Source: Streptomyces sp. NBRC 110028
GTDB lineage: Bacteria; Actinomycetota; Actinomycetes; Streptomycetales; Streptomycetaceae
Assembly (NCBI RefSeq): GCF_001417735.1
Contig: NZ_BBUZ01000038.1
Coordinates: forward strand, 62,001-126,000
Reading direction: 5' to 3'
Length of the DNA: 64,000 nucleotides
Of the stretch, positions 1-9,138 are shown in pieces. The position numbers and the translations under genes were made by a program. The notes under the pieces are model-generated. The model had not been told where the DNA came from, did no database searches, and saw only the letters and a program-made list of their open reading frames with translations. Position 1 is the stretch's first letter; each line of letters starts with the position of its first letter.

Positions 1-2
1 AC

Positions 3-269
3 GCCCCGGTGGCCCGGCGTCAGATCAGCCAGCTCGCGCAGGCTGCGGGCCCGGTCGCGCGGGACGCCTTCCTGGTGAACCTGATGCTCGTCCTCACCCA
101 GGAGATCCGCCGGTACGAGACCGCCGTGCAGCGCACCATGCAGGATCCGGCGCCGGTGGTGCCGGGCGTGATGGCCGCCGGTGAGGAGCAGCGGCTGCTG
201 CTGCGGCGGCTGCATGACGACTGCGGCCTGGCCCGGCGCGCCGTGCGCGCCGCGGTGGGCACGCGCTGA
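3..269 (+). CDS. C-terminal part of an unidentified protein (5' end outside window)
   Basis: The reading frame is open from the first bases of the window to a TGA at 267-269, so the gene probably begins upstream; a GTG at 9 is the first possible internal start. The visible 88 residues are alanine- and arginine-rich and look mostly helical, with no signal peptide, membrane segment or recognisable motif. Codon use is typical of the neighbours, with G/C in third positions. I do not recognise the family. It points toward the downstream amidase gene but a promoter-like sequence and a hairpin separate them, so they are probably not one transcript. Confidence 0.5.
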   Translation, partial: APVARRQISQLAQAAGPVARDAFLVNLMLVLTQEIRRYETAVQRTMQDPAPVVPGVMAAGEEQRLLLRRLHDDCGLARRAVRAAVGTR

Positions 270-298
270 CGTGCGAACCCTCGTTCGCGCGACGGTGA

Positions 299-327
299 TT
301 GACGGATCGCCCGGCAGCGGATAGCTG
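299..327 (+). promoter_or_regulatory. Possible promoter of the amidase gene
   Basis: TTGACG at 299-304 and TAGCTG at 322-327 are separated by 17 bases, which fits a vegetative sigma-HrdB type promoter apart from the last base of the -10 box. Transcription would begin near 334 and leave a leader of about 70 bases containing the hairpin at 331-365. This is inferred from sequence only. Confidence 0.3.
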
Positions 328-330
328 TTA

Positions 331-365
331 GCCGTGCTCCTGCCTCCTGGGAGGCGAGGCACGGC
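331..365 (+). terminator. Hairpin between first gene and amidase
   Basis: Two nested inverted repeats: outer arms GCCGTGC (331-337) and GCACGGC (359-365), inner arms GCCTCC (342-347) and GGAGGC (350-355) with a two-base loop. It could terminate the upstream gene or form the 5' end of the amidase leader. There is no U tract, as is usual for Streptomyces terminators. Confidence 0.4.
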
Positions 366-401
366 CAACGGTTCGGCTCAGCCCACCTCGAGGAGGCTGC
401 A

Positions 402-2474
402 ATGCCAGGATCCGCACAGGACAACGCCCACGACCCGGACAGGGGCACGGACAAGGGCACGGACAGGGACGCGGACAGACCCGGCCCCGGCCCCAGCCGG
501 AGGACGGCGCTGCGGACCGCGTCCGCCGCCGCGTCCGCCGCCTTTCTGCTCCCGGTCGTCGCCGCGTCCCCGGCCGCCCGGGCCGACCAGCCGCCCTCGG
601 GCGGCGCCCCGGACCCGTCCCCGGACGGGTCCGGGGCGCTGCAACGGGCCTTCGCGGCGGCGGCGAAGGAGCACCGGGTGCCGCTGAGCGTGCTGCTGGG
701 CGTGTCGTATCTGCAGTCGCGCTGGGACGGCCATCGCGGCGCGCCCAGCGTCACCGGCGGCTACGGGCCCATGCACCTCACCGACGCCTTCACCGCCCTC
801 TCCGCGGCCCCGCACCACAGCCAGGGCACGGAGGACGCCCGCGGCGACCAGGCACGGCCCCTGCGGGTGCCGGAGGCCTCGGTGCCCGAGCCGAGGCAGC
901 TGCCCGCGCGGCTGCGCACGCTGGACCGGGCCGCGGAGCTGACGGGGCTGTCCGCCGCCGCGCTGCGCGGCGACGCGGCGGCCAATGTGCGCGGCGGGGC
1001 GGCGCTGCTGGCCGCCGAGCAGAAGAAGCTGGGGCTACCGCCGAGCGAGGACCCGGCGGACTGGTACGCGGCGGTGGCGGCCTATTCGGGTGCCGACAGC
1101 GCCACGGCGGCCGCCGTGTTCGCCGACGACGTCTACGACGTGATCCGCGGCGGCGCGGCGCGCACCACGGGCGACGGTGAGCGGGTCACCCTCGACGCCG
1201 CCCCCCAGGTCACCCCGGACCGGCGGCAGCTGCGGTCGCTCGGCCTGCCGGACCCCAAGCGGGATCCGCACGTCGAGGCCCCTGACAACGTGTCGTGCGA
1301 GTGGATCCCGGCCCCCTACGAGCAGTTCGGGGACAACGACTACGGCAACCACGACCTGGGCAACCGCCCCCTGTCCCAGATGATCGACTACATCGTCATC
1401 CATGACACCGAGGGCTCCTGGGACACCACCATCAAGCTGGTCCAGGACCCGACGTATGTCTCCTGGCAGTACACCCTGCGCTCCTCCGACGGCCATATCG
1501 CCCAGCATGTGCCGCTCAAGGACGTCGCCTGGCACGCGGGCAACTGGTACGTCAACGCCAAGTCCATCGGTCTGGAGCACGAGGGCTTCCTCACCGCGCC
1601 CGACGCCTGGTACACGGAGGCGATGTACCGTTCGTCGGCCCGGCTGGTGAAGTGGCTGGCCCGGCGGTACGGCATTCCGCTGGACCGTCAGCACATCCTG
1701 GGTCACGACAATGTGCCCGGCACGACCGCCACCACCATCAAGGGCATGCACACCGACCCGGGCCCGTACTGGGACTGGGCGCACTACTTCACCCTTCTCG
1801 GCGCCCCCTTCCACCGCACCGCGGGCGCCTCCGGGGGGCTGGTCACCATCCGCCCGGACTACGACACGAACGAGCCCGTCTACACCGGCTGCGAGCAGGC
1901 GGGCCAGGAGTGCGTCCCGCACGGTTCGTCCGCGGTGCGGCTGCACACGGCGCCGAGCGACGACGCCCCGCTGGTGAAGGACATCGGGCTGCGGCCGGAC
2001 GGCGCCGACTCGACCACCGGCGTCAACGACACCGGCGCCCGCGCCACCACCGGCCAGCAGTTCGCGGTCGCGGGGCGGCAGGGCGACTGGACGGCGATCT
2101 GGTACCTCGGCGGGCGGGCGTGGTTCCACAACCCCCGGCGGCGGCCCACGGCCGTCCACGGCAAGGGCCTCGTGGTCACGCCGAAGGCGGGCCTGACGGA
2201 GGTCCCGGTGTACGGGCGCGCCTACCCGGAGAAGGAGGCGTACCCGGAGGGCGTACCGGTGCAGGCGGTCTCGCCGCTGCCGTACAAGCTGCTCGCCGGG
2301 CAGCGGTACGCGCTGGGGCTCAAGACCCAGGGTGAGTATCTGTGGGCGACCACCTTCGACGAATCCGGTCACATCGTGGTGCGCGGTCAGGACATCTACT
2401 ACCAGATCCAGTTCGGGCACCGGGTGGCGTTCGTCCGGGCCGCGGATGTGCGGGTGCGGCATTCGGGGCACTGA
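402..2474 (+). CDS. Tat-exported N-acetylmuramoyl-L-alanine amidase
   Basis: A 690-residue secreted cell-wall hydrolase. The N-terminal region has a twin-arginine (RRTA) followed by an Ala-rich hydrophobic stretch ending near an AxA cleavage site at about residue 62, so export by Tat is likely. Residues about 325-465 form an Amidase_2/PGRP-type zinc domain with candidate ligands in IHDTEG, AWHAGNW and HTDPGPYWDW; such enzymes cut the amide bond between MurNAc and L-Ala of the peptidoglycan stem. The region before it, about residues 75-260, looks like an all-helical transglycosylase-like segment, and the C-terminal 200 residues resemble SH3-type wall-binding repeats. The start is chosen at ATG 402 because it is preceded by GAGGAGG. 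It is tail-to-tail with the GH95-like gene, with only nine bases between them. Confidence 0.88.
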   Translation: MPGSAQDNAHDPDRGTDKGTDRDADRPGPGPSRRTALRTASAAASAAFLLPVVAASPAARADQPPSGGAPDPSPDGSGALQRAFAAAAKEHRVPLSVLLGVSYLQSRWDGHRGAPSVTGGYGPMHLTDAFTALSAAPHHSQGTEDARGDQARPLRVPEASVPEPRQLPARLRTLDRAAELTGLSAAALRGDAAANVRGGAALLAAEQKKLGLPPSEDPADWYAAVAAYSGADSATAAAVFADDVYDVIRGGAARTTGDGERVTLDAAPQVTPDRRQLRSLGLPDPKRDPHVEAPDNVSCEWIPAPYEQFGDNDYGNHDLGNRPLSQMIDYIVIHDTEGSWDTTIKLVQDPTYVSWQYTLRSSDGHIAQHVPLKDVAWHAGNWYVNAKSIGLEHEGFLTAPDAWYTEAMYRSSARLVKWLARRYGIPLDRQHILGHDNVPGTTATTIKGMHTDPGPYWDWAHYFTLLGAPFHRTAGASGGLVTIRPDYDTNEPVYTGCEQAGQECVPHGSSAVRLHTAPSDDAPLVKDIGLRPDGADSTTGVNDTGARATTGQQFAVAGRQGDWTAIWYLGGRAWFHNPRRRPTAVHGKGLVVTPKAGLTEVPVYGRAYPEKEAYPEGVPVQAVSPLPYKLLAGQRYALGLKTQGEYLWATTFDESGHIVVRGQDIYYQIQFGHRVAFVRAADVRVRHSGH

Positions 2475-2483
2475 GCCGATACG

Positions 2484-3407
2484 TCAGCCGCGTGCTGTGA
2501 AGCGGTAGGTGCGGCCGCCGCGGGCCGCGAGCGTGACCGTACGGGCACCGTCACGGGTGTTGTCGCGTACGGCCGCCTCGTGGCCCGTGGCGCCGTCGTG
2601 GAGGGCGTACGGGCGCGCCCGGTGGGGGTCCTCGCCGCGGTAGTCGGGGTGGCTGTCGGCGTAGTCGGTCCCGGCGGCGAGGACGAACCAGGCGCCGCGG
2701 GCGCCGGTGACGGTGAGCGTGCCGTCCGCCCCGGCCGTCACGGTGCCGCCGTCGCACACCACCCGCACCTGGGCCTCGAAGCGCAGCCCGTTGTCCGCCA
2801 GCGCGCCGCGGATCGTCAGCCGCCCGTCGTGGGCGGTGACGTGGTGGTCGCCGGGGCGCGGGGAGGTGTGGCGCAGGGTGAAGGCGACGGGGCCGGGGAC
2901 CGTGCTCAGCCGTCCGGCGATCACCCGATCGGGGTACGAGGCGAAGAACTCGCGCCGGTGCCGCGCGCCGTGGGCGGTGTACTCCACGAGGGCCACGCCC
3001 CGGGCGATGTCGAGCCGTCGGCGGTAGCTGTCCGGGGTTTCGGGCGCGCCGGGGATCTCCAGCCACAGATCGCCGAAGGTCTGGTAGGCGCCGTAGCGGA
3101 TGCGGGGCTGTCCGAGCCGGGCCGCCACGTCCTCGGGGGCGGCCGTGCCGTGCGCGTCGATCAGCCGCTGGACGGCCGCGAGGGCGCCCGGGCGCGGCTC
3201 ACGCCAGTTGCCGTGGTCGTAGGGCGGGGCGTCCGGGCCGCCGGGGCCGCCGGGGCCGCCGGTCCATAACGACTTCTCGTTGAACTGGATCCGCTCCCGG
3301 GCGACCCCGCCGAAGACCATGGCGCCGAGCGTGCCGTTGCCGATGGGCAGCGCCTCGCGCTCCCAGTCCGCCGCGGGGGTGTCGTACCAGAGCGTCCGGC
3401 GGGCCAT
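2484..3407 (-). CDS. GH95-like protein reduced to its N-terminal beta domain
   Basis: The first 260 or so residues match the N-terminal beta-sandwich of GH95 alpha-L-fucosidase/galactosidase proteins: LWYDTPAADWEREALPIGNG, the LWTGG motif, then YADSHPDYRGEDPH. Family members are usually 700-800 residues because this domain is followed by an (alpha/alpha)6 barrel holding the catalytic residues. Here the protein changes abruptly after GEDPH (about residue 257) into a short tail ending RTYRFTARG and stops at 307 residues, so the catalytic barrel is absent. No signal peptide is seen. Leu47 is encoded by TTA, so translation should depend on the bldA tRNA. It may be an internally deleted relic; a stand-alone carbohydrate-binding role is the alternative. 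Confidence 0.7.
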   Translation of the reverse strand: MARRTLWYDTPAADWEREALPIGNGTLGAMVFGGVARERIQFNEKSLWTGGPGGPGGPDAPPYDHGNWREPRPGALAAVQRLIDAHGTAAPEDVAARLGQPRIRYGAYQTFGDLWLEIPGAPETPDSYRRRLDIARGVALVEYTAHGARHRREFFASYPDRVIAGRLSTVPGPVAFTLRHTSPRPGDHHVTAHDGRLTIRGALADNGLRFEAQVRVVCDGGTVTAGADGTLTVTGARGAWFVLAAGTDYADSHPDYRGEDPHRARPYALHDGATGHEAAVRDNTRDGARTVTLAARGGRTYRFTARG

Positions 3408-3420
3408 CGGGATCGTCCCG

Positions 3421-3921
3421 TCAGCCCTGCTGGAACATCTCCGCGGGCAGCGGCTTGAGCAGCCGGTACAGATCGTCGGTGATCGGCCGGTCCCAGCTGG
3501 CGATGGTGACGAGGACGCCGTCGCTGCGGTCGAACTGGGCGCAGGAGATCCGTCCTTCGGACAGCTTGATCCGGCGCACGATGAGGAGGTTGTCGTCGTG
3601 CATGACCGGGGTGTCCTCGGTGTCCACGACCTGCACCGGCTCCTCGTTGCCGAGGGCGGCCAGCAGCTGGGTCACCTCGAACGGGGCCTGGTCCTCGGCC
3701 ACCTCGCGGGCCGGGGAGCCCTCGGGCAGATTCCCGATGATCATCGCCGGGCCGCGGCCGCCGAAGAGGTCGTAGCGCAGGAAGACGCCCTGGCAGGTGC
3801 CGTCCGGGGCGGGCAGCAGCCCCGCGCCCAGATCGCCGGGCCAGTCCCCCGGATCCATGGCCAGGACATCGAAGTCCGGCCCGGTGGGCGTGGCGGCGCT
3901 GCGGCGGCGGAGGAAGGACAT
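3421..3921 (-). CDS. Conserved hypothetical acidic protein
   Basis: A 166-residue acidic protein of unknown function. There are no membrane segments and no signal peptide; the N terminus begins MSFLRRRSAA and the remainder alternates short strands and helices, with the stretch SCAQFDRSDGVLVTIASWDR near the middle of the C-terminal half. The start at 3921 is chosen because homology-like, well-structured sequence begins there; a start at 4053 would add 44 Gly/Pro-rich residues and run into the next gene. It lies between the LAL regulator, whose stop is 115 bases away, and the GH95-like gene, 13 bases downstream, and may be co-transcribed with the latter. Confidence 0.7.
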   Translation of the reverse strand: MSFLRRRSAATPTGPDFDVLAMDPGDWPGDLGAGLLPAPDGTCQGVFLRYDLFGGRGPAMIIGNLPEGSPAREVAEDQAPFEVTQLLAALGNEEPVQVVDTEDTPVMHDDNLLIVRRIKLSEGRISCAQFDRSDGVLVTIASWDRPITDDLYRLLKPLPAEMFQQG

Positions 3922-4036
3922 GCGGACATGGTACGTGGCCCGCGACCGGTCCCCCTGCCCGGGAGCACCGTCTTTCCCGCCCCGAAAACCCCCTGCCCCC
4001 GGCGCCGTGGATCCGGTCACGAGACCGCCGCCGGGC

Positions 4037-6994
4037 TCAGTCGGCGGGTGCACCGGGTTCGGTCGGCAGGGCGCTGCGGGTCCGGTCGGGGCGGGGGGTG
4101 CCGAGGAGCGTGGCGAGGCCGCCTCGGTCGGTGCCGACCTTGCGGTAGACGGCCGACAGCAGCCGGGCCACCTCGCGCTCGGCGAGGCCCATCTCCTCGC
4201 CGATCCGGTCGTCCGGCCAGCCCTCGGCGGCCCGCTCGGCGACGGCCTGCTCCTGCGAGGTGAGCGGGCTGGTGTGGTCGACCCGCAGCTGCATGGGGCG
4301 CAGCCCGGCGGCGGACAGCTCGTCGCGGGCCCGGGAGGCGAGGGTGTCCGCGCCGCACTGGACCGCGCCCTCCAGCCCGCGGTAGAGCCGGTCCCCGGCC
4401 TCCTGGGGCAGACCGACGCGGCGCAGCGCGGCGCCGTGGTCGACCAGCGCCACGGCCAGGTCGTAGGCGGACGGCGAGCGCTCCAGATGGCTGACGGCCT
4501 CGGCCAGCAGCTTGATCCGCTCCGAGCCCTGGGCCACGGCGGCGGCGCTGTGCAGCGCCCGGCCGATGGCCGAGTGGGTGCCGAACTGGCGGGCGCGGCA
4601 CACCGCGTCGTCGGCGACCTCGGCGGCCTGGCGGGGGTCGGTCAGCGCGAGGGCCTGGGCCATGTGGAGCTGCCAGGGGCACCAGGCGGGGTTGCGCATG
4701 CCGCGGCCGTCCATCCGGCGGCCGACTTCGGCGAGCTGCTGCCGGGCCTCGCCGTGCAGGTTGGAGGCGAGCAGCAGTTCGCCGCGGACGGTGGGCACGT
4801 CGGGGCAGAGCACGGCCTGCGGAAGGATCTCGCCGCGGTGGCCGGCCGCGAACTCCTGCGCCTCCCGGATCCGGCCGCGGCTGATCAGGGTTTCGATGAG
4901 GGTGCCGACGGCGGTCCAGTGCGCCGGGGTGGAGGAGCCGACGAGGTCGGCGATGCGCATGCCCTCGCGGGCCAGTTCCTCCGCCTCGACGAGGGCTCCG
5001 CGGCGCAGCCGGGCGTATCCGAGGAGGGTGATGCCGAACGCCAGGTGGGAGCCGCGCCAGCCCTTGCGCTCGCATTCCGCTATGCCGGTGTTGAACAGCG
5101 CCTCGGCGCGTCCGGGCTGGTCACAGTGGAGGAAGATCAGGGCGACCAGGATCGGCACCTCGAAGCCCCAGTCGTCGTCGGTCCAGCTCAGGCCGTCGCC
5201 CAGGGCCTCTTCGGCGTAGTGCAGGGCGGTGGCCGCCGGTTCTCCGCGCGTCATCGCGTCCCAGGCGCGCAGGCCCAGCAGATAGCGCTCGGCCATGCCG
5301 CGGCCGGTGAGGTGGTCGGCCAGCCGGGCGAGGCGGCGGGAGCGGGCGGGGGACTCCTTCTCGTCGGCGCGGAACATGTTCCACATGAACTGTTCGGCCT
5401 GCATCCGCAGCCGGGCGCGGGCGCTGGTGGCCCGGCCCACCTCGGCCGCGACGACCTGCGCGGCCTCCTCCATGCGGCCGCTGTGGCCGTACGCCTGGGC
5501 GAGCCGGTAGATGATCGCTTCGCGCAGGTCGGAGCCGAGGTCCGGCTCCTCCAGGGCGGCCAGTAAATGGTTGACGGTGACGGAGGGCTCGGTGAGCTGG
5601 GCGGAGCAGCCCAGCTCGTACAGGACGGCGGCGCGCTCCTCCGGAGCGGGCGGTTCGCGCAGGGCGCGGGCGAGGCAGCGGCGCCCGGCGTCGGGGGCAC
5701 CGGCCCGCAGATACTCCCGGGCCGCCTCTCTGAGGTGGTGCACCACCCAGGAGTCGCCCTCGGGGTACATCTCCAGCAGATGGCGTCCGGCGGCCGCGGA
5801 CCCCAGGCCCGCGGCGAGCACCACGGAGGCGGCCTGGCCGTGCATGGCCACGCGCAGGGCGCCGGGGATCGCCTGGTAGACGGCGGTGGCGATGAGCGGG
5901 TGGAGGAATTCCAGCGGCTGGGCACCGCGGGCGCCCTGCCGCGGCGGGGCGAGGATGCGGGCGTCCGCGAGCCGCGCCACCTGCTCGGTGGTCTCGGTCT
6001 CGCTGAGCCCGGCGACGTTGGCGGTCAGCGACGGGGTGGCCTCGATGCCGAGGACGGCGACGGCCCAGGCGAGGCGGACGGCGGCGGTGCCGAGCCGGGT
6101 CAGCCGGTCGCCGAGACCGCTGTCCTTGGCGGCGGCGACCAGCTCGCGCAGCGCGCTGAGGTTCACCGTCTGCGGTTTCAGGTCGCGGTCGCGGACCTTG
6201 GCGGTCAGCTCGACGACCTCGAAGGGGTTGCCGCCGGTCACCGCCCAGCACTCGCGGCAGAACGCCTCGTCGGCCTCCTCGCCGAGGGCGTCCCGCACGA
6301 TCCTGCCGACCCCGGCCGGGGTGAGCGGGGCGAGCACGTGCGGCCGCGAGCCCTGCCGCTCGGTGAGGCCGCGGACCGCGGCGGCGTCGGCGGTCAGGTC
6401 CTCCGGGCGGTAGCCGATGGCGACCAGCAGGGGCAGGTCCACGACGCGGGCGGCGAACCGGATGAGCCAGTCCAGGGATTCGGGGTCGGCCCAGTGGACG
6501 TCGTCCAGGATCATCACGACCGGGGCGTGCTCCACCGCGAACCGGGTGACCAGCCAGTCCAGGCCGTCGCGCACGCCCTGCGGGTCGGGTGAGCCGCCGC
6601 TCCCGGAGACCACCAGGCCCACGGCGGGCGCGACGATGTCGTACCAGCTGCCCAGGATCCTGCGGTGCTCCTCCTCGCCGGTCGTCGCGAGCACGGGCTG
6701 GAAGAGCTGCCGCACGACGTGGAACGCGGCGCCCTGCTCGTGCTCGCCGCCACGCGCCGACATCACGGTGCAGCCGCGGTGGGCGGCCCGGCGGCGCATC
6801 TCGCTCAGTACCGCGGTCTTGCCGACGCCGCCCGGTCCGGCGAAGGCGATGACTCCGCCGGTGCGGGTGCCGGACGGATCACCGGGATCGGATCCGCACA
6901 GATCGGACAACGCGGCGTCGAGCGCCGCGAGTTCCGCCTCACGCTCCAGCAGTGCCCGACGTGTCCGGTCCTGTCGGCCCATCATGTCCGCCAC
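4037..6994 (-). CDS. LAL-type ATP-binding LuxR family transcriptional regulator
   Basis: At 985 residues this is the normal size of a large ATP-binding LuxR-type regulator. A Walker A motif GPGGVGKTA lies near residue 55 and a Walker B-like MILDDVHWADPE near 165, giving an AAA_16/NB-ARC-type sensor ATPase. A long TPR-like helical middle follows, and residues about 895-950 form a LuxR helix-turn-helix (LTSQEQAVAERAAEGWPDDR, then GLAEREVARLLSAVYRKVG). The helix-turn-helix departs from consensus (usually LTxRExEV). Start GTG 6994 follows GAAGGGGAA. Leu477 is a TTA codon (5564-5566), placing it under bldA control. It is divergent from the terpene cyclase gene, which makes that gene the obvious candidate target. 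Confidence 0.88.
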   Translation of the reverse strand: MADMMGRQDRTRRALLEREAELAALDAALSDLCGSDPGDPSGTRTGGVIAFAGPGGVGKTAVLSEMRRRAAHRGCTVMSARGGEHEQGAAFHVVRQLFQPVLATTGEEEHRRILGSWYDIVAPAVGLVVSGSGGSPDPQGVRDGLDWLVTRFAVEHAPVVMILDDVHWADPESLDWLIRFAARVVDLPLLVAIGYRPEDLTADAAAVRGLTERQGSRPHVLAPLTPAGVGRIVRDALGEEADEAFCRECWAVTGGNPFEVVELTAKVRDRDLKPQTVNLSALRELVAAAKDSGLGDRLTRLGTAAVRLAWAVAVLGIEATPSLTANVAGLSETETTEQVARLADARILAPPRQGARGAQPLEFLHPLIATAVYQAIPGALRVAMHGQAASVVLAAGLGSAAAGRHLLEMYPEGDSWVVHHLREAAREYLRAGAPDAGRRCLARALREPPAPEERAAVLYELGCSAQLTEPSVTVNHLLAALEEPDLGSDLREAIIYRLAQAYGHSGRMEEAAQVVAAEVGRATSARARLRMQAEQFMWNMFRADEKESPARSRRLARLADHLTGRGMAERYLLGLRAWDAMTRGEPAATALHYAEEALGDGLSWTDDDWGFEVPILVALIFLHCDQPGRAEALFNTGIAECERKGWRGSHLAFGITLLGYARLRRGALVEAEELAREGMRIADLVGSSTPAHWTAVGTLIETLISRGRIREAQEFAAGHRGEILPQAVLCPDVPTVRGELLLASNLHGEARQQLAEVGRRMDGRGMRNPAWCPWQLHMAQALALTDPRQAAEVADDAVCRARQFGTHSAIGRALHSAAAVAQGSERIKLLAEAVSHLERSPSAYDLAVALVDHGAALRRVGLPQEAGDRLYRGLEGAVQCGADTLASRARDELSAAGLRPMQLRVDHTSPLTSQEQAVAERAAEGWPDDRIGEEMGLAEREVARLLSAVYRKVGTDRGGLATLLGTPRPDRTRSALPTEPGAPAD

Positions 6995-7233
6995 GTTTCG
7001 TTCCCCTTCGGCACTTCACTCCGAGCGTAGCCTGTCTGGCACGCTCCGTAGCCCGGTATGCGGGTATTTCCTTCTGACATTGCCACTGGCACACGCCAAT
7101 TCAACGCGTGCTCTATCGATGGCACGTTCACCGCGCGAGGATGACCGGATTCATCGGGTCGGTCCGTCGCCGCGGGGGCTTGTGGTACGGGCGGCATGGC
7201 CTTCCCCGGAACCCGAAGGGGGGCGATACCGCC

Positions 7234-8319
7234 ATGAACCCGACGTACACGACCACGTCGCGCCCGCAGGCCCGGCACGCGGCGCTGCTGAGCCGGGCGG
7301 CCCTGCTCGACTTTCCGGCCTCGGCCGACCCCAGCCCCGGAACCGGGGCCGCCAGAGTGCACACCGTCCAATGGCTGTCGCAGTACGGCGTGTTCGGGGC
7401 CGACGGCGCGGTCGCCGAGTACGACGCGCTCCGCTTCGACCTGCTGACGGGACTGTTCTACCCCCGGACGACCGGTGCGGAGCTGGCCGTCGGCAACGAT
7501 CTCGTCGGCTGGTACTTCGTCTTCGACGATCAGTTCGACGGCGAACTCGGGTGCCGCCCGGAGGCGGTGGCCCGGATGGTGCGGGACGTCATACGGGTCA
7601 CCGAGGAGCCGGACGACGCGCCGGGCCGGGGCGGCGGGCCCCTGCTGGAGAGCTTCCGCGATCTGTGGCGGCGCATCCACGCGGGCCGGCCGCCGGTATG
7701 GCGGGAACGTTTCCGCCACCACTGGCTGGAGTATCTGCACTCGTACCACCGCGAGGCGCTGGACCGCACCGGCTCCCAGGGGCCCCCGCCCTCGGTGGAC
7801 GCCGTGCTGGCGCTGCGCCGCCACTCGATCGGCGTGCAGCCGTGCCTCGACCTCGGCGAGCGCTTCGGCGGCTACGCCCTGCCCGCCACCCTCCACGGCG
7901 GCCATCCGCTGGCCCGGATGCGGGAGGCCACGGACGACGTGGTCGTCTTCACCAACGACATCGCCTCCCTGGACAAGGAGCTGGCCGCCGGGGACGTCCA
8001 CAACACCGTCATCGTCCGCCACCAGCGGCACGGCGGCACCCTGGAGGACGCGGTCGAGCACATCGCGGGCCTCGCCAACGCCCGCTACCGCTGGTTCGAG
8101 GAGACCGCGGAGAGGCTGCCGCGGCTGCTCGCCGAGACGGGCGCGGGGGCGCAACTGCGCCGGGACGTGGACCACTACGTGGACGGAATGCGCCACGTGA
8201 TGTGCGGCAACCTGGGCTGGTCCCTGCGGACGGCCCGCTACGACGAGCGGGGCATAGCGGCGGTCAGCGACGGCCGCCAACGACCGTGGGCCGGACTCAG
8301 CGGACCCGGTCCCGCCTGA
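7234..8319 (+). CDS. Class I terpene synthase (sesquiterpene cyclase type)
   Basis: A 361-residue single-domain terpene cyclase that would ionise a prenyl diphosphate, probably farnesyl diphosphate, to a cyclic terpene. Both metal-binding motifs are present: the aspartate-rich DDQFD near residue 97 and the NSE triad NDIASLDKE near residue 241. The C terminus has the family signature MRHVMCGNLGWSLRTARY including the terminal RY. The start at ATG 7234 is chosen over the upstream 7108 because AAGGGGGG precedes it directly. Motifs do not identify the product; geosmin and 2-methylisoborneol synthases differ in length and motifs. No P450 or tailoring gene is adjacent. Divergent from the LAL regulator, with a 239-base intergenic region that likely holds both promoters; I saw no clear -35/-10 pair there. 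Confidence 0.88.
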   Translation: MNPTYTTTSRPQARHAALLSRAALLDFPASADPSPGTGAARVHTVQWLSQYGVFGADGAVAEYDALRFDLLTGLFYPRTTGAELAVGNDLVGWYFVFDDQFDGELGCRPEAVARMVRDVIRVTEEPDDAPGRGGGPLLESFRDLWRRIHAGRPPVWRERFRHHWLEYLHSYHREALDRTGSQGPPPSVDAVLALRRHSIGVQPCLDLGERFGGYALPATLHGGHPLARMREATDDVVVFTNDIASLDKELAAGDVHNTVIVRHQRHGGTLEDAVEHIAGLANARYRWFEETAERLPRLLAETGAGAQLRRDVDHYVDGMRHVMCGNLGWSLRTARYDERGIAAVSDGRQRPWAGLSGPGPA

Positions 8320-8335
8320 CCGGGTCCGCTACGCC

Positions 8336-8363
8336 CGAACGGCCCGCCGCGGCGGGCCGTTCG
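8336..8363. terminator. Perfect 28-bp palindrome after terpene synthase
   Basis: The sequence from 8336 to 8363 equals its own reverse complement: 13-bp arms starting CGAACGGCCCGCC around a GC centre. It begins 16 bases after the terpene synthase stop and ends 14 bases before the LRR gene, which fits a factor-independent Streptomyces-style terminator. Confidence 0.65.
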
Positions 8364-8377
8364 GGTATCAAGGGCAT

Positions 8378-9106
8378 GTGAACGACACACTCGACCTGTG
8401 GAAGGCGGGGCTGACCGAGGTCCCCGACGAGGTCTGGCAGCACACCGGTCTGCGCGTCCTGATCCTGGCCGGCAACGCGCTCACCCGCCTCCCGCCCGCC
8501 CTCGGACAGCTGCGGCGGCTGCACACGCTGGACCTCGGCCACAACCGGCTCACCGAGATCCCGGAGGAGATCGGCGAGCTGTCGGGGCTGACCCGCTGCC
8601 TCTATCTGCACGACAACCGGCTCACCCGGCTGCCGCGCCTCCTCGGCCGGCTCGAGCGGCTGGGCTATCTCAACGTCGGCGAGAACCCGCTCGGCCGGCT
8701 GCCGGAGGAACTGGGCGGCATGGCGGGGCTGGTGGAGCTGCGCGCCCAGCACGCCGGACTGACCGGGCTGCCGGGCTCGATCGGGCGGCTCGGCGGCTTG
8801 CGGGAGCTGTGGCTGCGCGGCAACAGGATCACCGCCCTGCCCGCCGGGGTGGCCGCGCTCGGTCAGCTGCGCCAACTGGAGCTGCGGGAGAACGCGCTGC
8901 CCGGCGTACCCGAGCCGCTGCGGGGGCTTCCGCACCTGCGCCAACTCGATCTGCGCGGCAACCGGATCCGGACGCTCCCCGACTGGCTGACCGAGCTGCC
9001 CGCCCTGGAGAAGCTCGACCTGCGCTGGAACCCGCTCGACGACGGCGTCGATGACGGCCCGGCCGTCCGGGCGCTCGTCGAGCGGGGCTGCGTCGTGCTC
9101 GGATGA
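8378..9106 (+). CDS. Leucine-rich repeat protein
   Basis: A 242-residue protein made almost entirely of about nine leucine-rich repeats of roughly 23 residues with the pattern LxxLxLxxNxLxxLPxxLGxL, the bacterial or plant-type LRR signature. There is no signal peptide, membrane segment or effector domain, so it is probably a cytoplasmic protein-interaction scaffold. The start is GTG 8378; the ATG two bases upstream is followed at once by a stop. AAGGG upstream gives a modest ribosome site. Its partner cannot be deduced from the neighbours. Confidence 0.82.
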   Translation: MNDTLDLWKAGLTEVPDEVWQHTGLRVLILAGNALTRLPPALGQLRRLHTLDLGHNRLTEIPEEIGELSGLTRCLYLHDNRLTRLPRLLGRLERLGYLNVGENPLGRLPEELGGMAGLVELRAQHAGLTGLPGSIGRLGGLRELWLRGNRITALPAGVAALGQLRQLELRENALPGVPEPLRGLPHLRQLDLRGNRIRTLPDWLTELPALEKLDLRWNPLDDGVDDGPAVRALVERGCVVLG

Positions 9107-9138
9107 AGCCGAAGCGGGCCGCCGCCACCCGTTGGCGC

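Noticed and set aside
399..402. A ydaO-type c-di-AMP riboswitch in front of the amidase
   Set aside because: Such riboswitches precede Streptomyces wall hydrolase genes, but the leader here is only about 70 bases if the promoter call is right and contains a single hairpin without the known conserved core.
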